This document shows, one piece after another, positions 15,076 through 19,097 of a stretch of DNA of 19,097 nucleotides (positions are counted from its first letter, which is position 1; each line of letters opens with the position of its first letter). This DNA comes from JARDZI01 sp041639705. Its GTDB lineage: Bacteria; Bacillota; Clostridia; Clostridiales; Caloramatoraceae. Below the pieces are notes generated by a model that did no database searches, had not been told where the DNA came from, and worked only from the letters and a program-made list of their open reading frames with translations. A program made the position numbers and the translations under genes. The stretch is taken from NCBI GenBank assembly GCA_041639705.1, contig JBEQBT010000036.1:1-19097 (forward strand), in the 5' to 3' direction.

Positions 15076-15600
15076 TTACTTTGAAAAAGATCTCCAGTCA
15101 ACTCCTCTGCTCGCAGCAACTATGCATATATTTACATTGTCTATAGCGAAATTGCTTATAGGTCCTGTAAATGTTATTTTAGAAATAATATTTGAAGATA
15201 AGTTAATTCCTAGTGGCTGCCAGTTATTAAGAACAGGTGGAACGAAGTTCCCTGGGGCAGATACTGTTGCAAGTAGATTATTTGATGCATCAAATGCTTG
15301 CATAGTTACTGTATCTGTTGAAACATATTTTAAGTCTATTGATGCAATTGGATTAGTAAATATTATATCACGAGAACCGGGTGGATCTTTAAAAAAAATT
15401 GTTGTTATTGGCGAAGGTAAGTTTGCAATGTTGCCTGTACCAGCATCAAAACCAATTGGCAGAAGAGCAATCCAGCCTGGGAATGATGCTGTTGTAAAAC
15501 CAGCATTAATTGGAGGAACAGGGTCAAAGTTGTTAAGTCCAAGTCCCTCGAAGGTTATTAACGAGCATTGGAAGCTTACTGAATTGTTTAAATCAGGCAT
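15076..15600 (-). CDS. Beta-rich protein of unknown function without signal peptide
   Basis: The 174-residue product starts MPDLNNSVSFQCSLITFEGLG. Alternating hydrophobic strands follow, with phrases such as PINAGFTTASFPGW, NPIASIDLKYVSTDTVTMQAFDASNNLLATV, FTGPISNFAIDNVNIC and a short basic end. The layout (ITFEGL opening, a middle with TFSNP-like and YDANGN-like strands, and a final IDN-hydrophobic strand) resembles beta-sandwich domains seen in secreted or exosortase-type surface proteins. This one lacks an N-terminal signal peptide, a transmembrane segment and a sorting motif. The start is well supported: AAGGGGGAG lies five bases before the ATG at 15600. It is probably monocistronic and is followed by the long palindrome. 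A lectin-like or structural role is a guess. Confidence 0.82.
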   Translation of the reverse strand: MPDLNNSVSFQCSLITFEGLGLNNFDPVPPINAGFTTASFPGWIALLPIGFDAGTGNIANLPSPITTIFFKDPPGSRDIIFTNPIASIDLKYVSTDTVTMQAFDASNNLLATVSAPGNFVPPVLNNWQPLGINLSSNIISKITFTGPISNFAIDNVNICIVAASRGVDWRSFSK

Positions 15601-15792
15601 TTTTACTCCCCCTTAAAACTATACTTTACAAGAATTTTAGAAATCTAACATGATTAATAAATTAATGCCATTGTTTTCCTACTAAATGATATTCAATATA
15701 GGTCATAATGGTTACACTATAGATACTTGATTCCCAAATATGTTAATAGTCTTTTAACCAATATTAGTAATATACAAGGAAGTGGTAGCTCT

Positions 15793-16123
15793 ATGAAAAA
15801 AATTATATCAATTATATTTTTAATAGCCATTATCCTCACAACTGGGTGTAATAACAGTAAAATTTTAAATTCTGCAAAGCAAATCAGGGATATTTATCAG
15901 GGCAAAATCAAAAACTGGCAAGAGGGTGGAGGAGAAGATACAGACATAATTCCATATCAAAGGGAACCTAATTCAGGAAGTCAAACCCTTATGGAGTAAA
16001 TATGAGGAGGGCTTTAGAGGTTATAATTTTTATTCTACTGCTTGTAATACAAAGCAAGAAGTCACAACAAACGAAATTACAAATGAAGCTTTAAATGAAA
16101 ATCCTACACCTGTTGTAAAATAG
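15793..16123 (+). pseudogene. Broken PstS-like phosphate-binding lipoprotein gene
   Basis: The frame opens at ATG 15793, seven to eight bases after AAGGAAGTGG, with a lipoprotein signal ending LTTGC (C19). It then jumps to AKQIRDIYQGKIKNWQEGGGEDTDIIPYQREPNSGSQTLME. That part is unmistakably the mid-region of PstS-type substrate-binding proteins (IRxIYxGKIxNWxEVGG...IxxYxRxxNSGSQT). The first 70-100 residues of the mature domain are missing, and the frame stops at 15997-15999. A second frame, one base shifted, is open from before this point to TAG at 16121-16123 and reads WSKYEEGFRGYNFYSTACN followed by a T/N/E-rich tail. The gene therefore has an internal deletion and a frameshift and is very likely inactive. 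No pstCAB genes are nearby. Confidence 0.75.
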
Positions 16124-16134
16124 TCAACTTATAT

Positions 16135-16164
16135 TTGCAAACAATATATTCATAGTGAGATAAT
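16135..16164 (+). promoter_or_regulatory. Candidate sigma-A-type promoter of the metallophosphoesterase gene
   Basis: TTGCAA (16135-16140) and GATAAT (16159-16164) are 18 bases apart. They lie about 60 bases before the start codon and just behind the broken PstS-like gene. Two mismatches to the consensus make the call moderate. Confidence 0.45.
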
Positions 16165-16224
16165 AATGGAGCAATTCATCAATTATAAACCAAATAGACA
16201 ATACACCTAAAGGAGAGATTGGTC

Positions 16225-17262
16225 ATGGGGAAAAAAATTTTAATACTTTTATTACTGTTTGCTACTATTATTTCTTTTGTTTCATGTGGAACGGGACGCT
16301 TAATAGATAATGGAGGAAAAATATCACAAGTACCTGCACCTTCTAATCGATTTATACCATCCCAAAATATAAATACTGAAAAAGAAAAAGATGCTCCATT
16401 TCGCTTTGTAGTTATGGCCGACTCCAGAGGTTCAGATAAGGGTATTAATACAAAAGCTATTTCAAAAACCTTTGAAAGTATTAAAAAAATAGACCCCCAA
16501 CCCCAATTCGCAGTCATGCCCGGTGACCTTGTTGGAGGAGCAGAGAGTTATTCAGAGATAAAGGCTCAACTGCTTAACTTTAAAAACACAGTTACTAAAT
16601 ACTATCCAATCGACTTCTTTTATCCTGGTTTTGGAAATCATGAGGCATCAGCTGGAACTGATGGTGAGCTGGCATTTGAGGAAGTTTTCTCAGAAATTAA
16701 AGCAAATTTTTTGGAAGGATATCATAATACAGTCTACTATTTTGATAAAAATGATACTCGATTTTATATGCTGAACTCCAATCATCCTGGTGAGGGTCAC
16801 ATCATCTCGGATGCACAATTAAACTGGATAAAAGCAAATACAGATACAAATAAAAAACATAATCTTTATTTTTTCCATGAACCTGCCTTCCCATCAGGGT
16901 CTCATGTAGGGAGTTCTCTTGATGCAAACCAGCTGCAGAGGGATAAATTCTGGGAAATAATTGATCAATCTGTAAATCCAATTGCCTTTTGCGGCCATGA
17001 GCACAACTACACAAGGAGGCATATAAATTCAGATTTCAATGAAACCATCAATGGTAGAGCTTTTAAATTCAGCAAGCTTGTCTACCAAGTTACCACAGGC
17101 ACCTTCGGTGCACCAGTATATAAGGATTATACTGATAAGAAGAATGTAGATGTACCACCTATTCCTGAATACCATTTTACAGTAATAGATATAAGTAATA
17201 ATAAAATACAGATCACAGTATATAACCTGGATGGCAAGGTACTTGACCAGTTTGAGCAGTAA
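16225..17262 (+). CDS. Metallophosphoesterase lipoprotein (calcineurin-like)
   Basis: This 345-residue protein begins with a lipoprotein-type signal (hydrophobic residues 5-20, FVSC with C21). The spacer to about residue 57 precedes the calcineurin-like catalytic domain. Metal-binding motifs appear in order: MADSRG (D66), PGDLVGG (D101), GNHE (N138, H139), FFHEP (H218) and GHEHNYTR (H258, H260). The first motif is D-S-R where many members have D-x-H, a variation seen in related phosphoesterases. It should hydrolyse phosphomonoesters or diesters on the outer face of the membrane; the substrate cannot be read from the sequence. The ATG at 16225 is preferred because AAAGGAGAG lies about nine bases upstream; an earlier TTG at 16219 would be too close. 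It follows a broken PstS-like lipoprotein gene, so a phosphate-acquisition context is possible. A perfect 21-bp terminator follows. Confidence 0.93.
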   Translation: MGKKILILLLLFATIISFVSCGTGRLIDNGGKISQVPAPSNRFIPSQNINTEKEKDAPFRFVVMADSRGSDKGINTKAISKTFESIKKIDPQPQFAVMPGDLVGGAESYSEIKAQLLNFKNTVTKYYPIDFFYPGFGNHEASAGTDGELAFEEVFSEIKANFLEGYHNTVYYFDKNDTRFYMLNSNHPGEGHIISDAQLNWIKANTDTNKKHNLYFFHEPAFPSGSHVGSSLDANQLQRDKFWEIIDQSVNPIAFCGHEHNYTRRHINSDFNETINGRAFKFSKLVYQVTTGTFGAPVYKDYTDKKNVDVPPIPEYHFTVIDISNNKIQITVYNLDGKVLDQFEQ

Positions 17263-17266
17263 ATTT

Positions 17267-17321
17267 GACAACCACCTGATAGAAGAATTCAGTTCTTCTA
17301 TCAGGTGGTTGTCACTTTTTT
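17267..17321 (+). terminator. Strong rho-independent terminator after the metallophosphoesterase
   Basis: A perfect 21-bp stem (GACAACCACCTGATAGAAGAA at 17267-17287, mirrored at 17293-17313) has a 5-base loop and is followed by six T residues (17316-17321). It starts five bases after the stop codon. Confidence 0.95.
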
Positions 17322-17432
17322 CTATCCTTTTATTACAATTCCAAGCAAACTTGCAAGTGAAATAGCCTGGGCAGGTGAGACTATGACTCCTTTAACATCT
17401 TCAGCTCTGGCTCCCATTCCATGTAATGAAAT
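17322..17432 (-). pseudogene. Short coding relic (C-terminal end of an unidentified gene)
   Basis: A minus-strand frame of 36 codons reads LHGMGARAEDVKGVIVSP and then AQAISLASLLGIVIKG before TAG at 17322-17324. It abuts the terminator of the opposite gene and has no RBS or upstream extension, since a stop lies at 17433-17435. Its composition is convincingly protein-like, with an alpha/beta enzyme-like end, so it is probably the tail of a deleted gene. I cannot assign a family. From 17433 to 17594 nothing else is coding; ACTCCAATT occurs twice about 48 bases apart (near 17502 and 17549). Confidence 0.35.
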
Positions 17433-17594
17433 TCAAATGTTCTATTAGTAAAAAGAATGGGATTATTGAATGTTATAAAATATGTAAAACGGGTGAACTC
17501 CAATTTAGGGAGTAGTAAGCATTGTGGCACACAAAAGGTTTGGCTATACTCCAATTAGTACCCTTGAAGTGATGAAATCTTGGAAGTATTTTCC

Positions 17595-18674
17595 TCATTT
17601 CTTTTTTACTGCTTTAATCTCAGCTAAAATCCATATAATAATAGGTAGTATCACTTGAAAAGGAAAAGCATAATAAGAATAAACTTTAAAAGCCCAATAT
17701 TTCATCTCCATACTGCTATCATAAACTATGTAAGAAAAATAAACCATTAATAATCCAGTCTGTATCACTATGGATCTATAATCCTTTAGATTAAATATTT
17801 TCCCAATTCCTTTACACGCAACTAATAAACAAATTGAGCTTTTTATAAAAACACCAAAAATAAATTCAATAGCTACAGTAACTTCTATTCTTTGCAGGAA
17901 ATCACCAATACTAATCCTGCTTACAGCTGCATAAGACGGGAAATAATAGCTGTCAAGCATATTGCCTAACACTGTAATGTTTCTAATTGTAGTAATAATA
18001 ATTATTATTGCTGAAATCATTATCCCCCAATAATAAACCTTAAAAGGTGACTTTTTTGTTTTTAATGAACCGAATACACCTATAAATAGAACTGTTTCAG
18101 CAAAGGGAAATGAAAAAGTCAAAAATCCCCCTTTTAACACTGGGATTAAACCATTCCCTAAAATAGGTTTAATATAGTGTAAATGAAGTTGTGGTATTCC
18201 CAGCAATTCTACCGCAACTAAAATGAATAATAGGATTGGAAGAAAATACGCTGTGGTTCTTCCCATTACTTCTATTCCCAACCTCACAGCAATAATACAC
18301 ACCAATCCCAAACCAAGCAAAGGCACAAGCATTGGCGTTTCAGGCATGGCTACTATATTGATGAATTCACCAAAGTTTCGAAGCACCAGTGCACCCAGGT
18401 GAAAAGCATACCAAATATATATAATTGCAACGGTTTTACCCATTACTTTTCCAAGTGTTATATTCAGAATATCAAATAAATCTTTTCCCGGGAAAAGTGA
18501 TAGTATTCTTGAAAATACAAGTAACATAGGAGCAGCCATAATAATTCCCACTATTCCGGCGATCCATGAATCATTTTTAGCCTCTCCTCCAATACCAATA
18601 ATGAGTGTACTTCCAATTACGAATACGATTAAAAGACCTATTGCTTCCTTGTCTGTAATTTGCTCCTTTTGCAT
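17595..18674 (-). CDS. gerKB-like: Spore germinant-receptor permease subunit, GerAB/GerKB family
   Basis: The 359-residue protein is an integral membrane protein with about ten hydrophobic helices of the APC superfamily, spore germination branch. Family marks are the N-terminus with KEQITDKEA and VIGSTLI, a small-residue motif around GGEAKNDSWIAG (the position of the usual R/K-D-AW), FGEFINIVAMPETP, and a conserved PFAETVLF region near residue 195. GerAB-type subunits sit in the spore inner membrane and are thought to recognise germinants. ATG 18674 is chosen because GGAAAGTAGG lies upstream at fitting spacing. A TTG at 18692 would overlap the neighbour's stop. The order (gerC, small membrane protein, gerB, all minus strand, close spacing) matches clostridial gerKA-KC-KB operons. 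The gerA-type gene lies beyond the right edge. No U-tailed terminator is seen downstream. Confidence 0.93.
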   Translation of the reverse strand: MQKEQITDKEAIGLLIVFVIGSTLIIGIGGEAKNDSWIAGIVGIIMAAPMLLVFSRILSLFPGKDLFDILNITLGKVMGKTVAIIYIWYAFHLGALVLRNFGEFINIVAMPETPMLVPLLGLGLVCIIAVRLGIEVMGRTTAYFLPILLFILVAVELLGIPQLHLHYIKPILGNGLIPVLKGGFLTFSFPFAETVLFIGVFGSLKTKKSPFKVYYWGIMISAIIIIITTIRNITVLGNMLDSYYFPSYAAVSRISIGDFLQRIEVTVAIEFIFGVFIKSSICLLVACKGIGKIFNLKDYRSIVIQTGLLMVYFSYIVYDSSMEMKYWAFKVYSYYAFPFQVILPIIIWILAEIKAVKKK

Positions 18675-18681
18675 TATAAAC

Positions 18682-18891
18682 CTACTTTCCAAATATAGAA
18701 ATAATTAATTCCCTAATTGGCCTTACAGGGCTTGGAATCTTTACCTCCAGGGACAATAATATGGCAATTGTAAATGAAAAGAATCCTATTACTGTATTAG
18801 CCCAAAAGTCACGCCAAAGTTTTTGCTTGTATAAGGGAATAAACTCGTAAAAAACCAATAATGAATATCCTATAATTACCAATGCTAACAT
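18682..18891 (-). CDS. Small two-helix membrane protein of the ger operon
   Basis: About 69 residues, with two hydrophobic segments (about 1-17 and 33-51, FWANTVIGFFSFTIAILLSL) and a short C-terminal tail ending in IFGK. Small proteins of this type lie between or beside ger genes in several clostridial germinant-receptor operons; their role is not established. ATG 18891 is preferred because GAAGGTGAG precedes it by about eight bases. A GTG at 18903 would add four residues and overlap the end of the gerC gene (GGTGAGTAG). Its stop lies eight bases before the start of the permease, so the three genes are probably translated from one mRNA. Confidence 0.85.
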   Translation of the reverse strand: MLALVIIGYSLLVFYEFIPLYKQKLWRDFWANTVIGFFSFTIAILLSLEVKIPSPVRPIRELIISIFGK

Positions 18892-18895
18892 AATG

Positions 18896-19097
18896 CTACT
18901 CACCTTCTTCTAAGGGGTTTGATAAAATAGCACTATTTCGAATATGTACCTTTGTTAATACATTAACCTCTATATTTTTAAATTTTTCTTCCCAATCACT
19001 GCTTACACGATTCCATTCTTTAGTTTTATCTTCTCTTAACTTTGCTCCAAATCCGAATATATCTACATCATATTCTGATTGCATTTTTTTAATTAAA
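18896..19097 (-). CDS. gerKC-like: Ger(x)C-type germinant-receptor lipoprotein, C-terminal part only (runs off the right edge)
   Basis: The visible 66 codons encode the C-terminal end of a GerAC/GerKC protein: KKMQSEYDVDIFGFGAKL, then KEWNRVSSDWEEKF, then VNVLTKVHIRN. This matches the family ending (QxxYxxDIFGFGxxxxxxxPxxWxxxxxxWxxxFxxxxVxVxVxxxIxxxG). The frame is open to the window edge, so the start, lipobox and most of the protein are missing. Ger(x)C proteins are lipoproteins on the outer face of the spore inner membrane and form the receptor with the A and B subunits. The stop lies five bases before the small membrane protein's ATG. Confidence 0.9.
   Translation of the reverse strand, partial: LIKKMQSEYDVDIFGFGAKLREDKTKEWNRVSSDWEEKFKNIEVNVLTKVHIRNSAILSNPLEEGE

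Noticed and set aside
15008..15616. 202-residue plus-strand frame
   Set aside because: It overlaps the minus-strand beta-rich gene, which has a strong RBS, and it begins inside the palindrome. Mirror frame of a low-complexity beta-rich sequence.
16179..17271. Minus-strand frames opposite the metallophosphoesterase (16179-16517, 16802-17014, 17029-17271)
   Set aside because: Shadows of a gene with all five metallophosphoesterase motifs in order; no start signals.

Overview
The window looks like chromosomal DNA of a spore-forming, low-GC Clostridium-type Firmicute. The evidence is strongly AT-rich sequence, AGGAGG-type ribosome binding sites, U-tailed hairpin terminators, a DegV protein, a clostridial ferredoxin-type DUF362 protein and a spore germinant-receptor operon at the right edge. 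Most genes lie on the minus strand. I see no rRNA or tRNA gene, no CRISPR array and no complete mobile element.

Left part (1-8380): after two hairpins and a possible 22-codon mini-gene with its own terminator, a 6.9-kb minus-strand gene (631-7485) encodes a 2284-residue secreted mosaic protein. It carries a PHP (CehA/McbA-like) phosphoesterase-type domain, two OB-fold regions, chitobiase-like Ig modules, a possible ThuA/GATase-like domain, five bacterial Ig-like (BIG2) repeats and two C-terminal SH3b wall-binding domains. Just upstream is a decayed lamin-tail-domain gene whose start codon appears to have mutated. About 100 bp containing a strong hairpin occurs twice in direct orientation (499-597 and 8276-8375) and brackets this block.

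Middle part (8380-9680) is a graveyard of gene pieces: an N-terminally truncated NimA/pyridoxamine-oxidase-like gene, an opposite-strand coding relic, a GGGGAC-type inverted repeat, the C-terminal end of an IS91-family transposase with an in-frame stop, and a fragment of an IS607-type serine recombinase.

Right-middle part (9680-15620), all minus strand: a six-helix membrane protein, a small cytosolic orphan, a DUF362 ferredoxin-like protein, a DUF6438-like protein, a DegV fatty-acid-binding protein, a two-helix membrane protein with a repetitive acidic tail, and a beta-rich protein without signal peptide. Between them are a three-stem-loop element directly behind degV and a long TGTCATCCTGAAC-type palindrome.

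Right end (15790-19097): on the plus strand, a broken PstS-like lipoprotein and a metallophosphoesterase lipoprotein with a perfect terminator. On the minus strand, the end of a germinant-receptor operon in the order gerC (partial), small membrane protein, gerB-type permease. The genes do not form one pathway. The recurrent themes are cell-surface or lipoproteins with phosphate-ester chemistry (PHP domain, metallophosphoesterase, PstS relic) and repeated sequence rearrangement.
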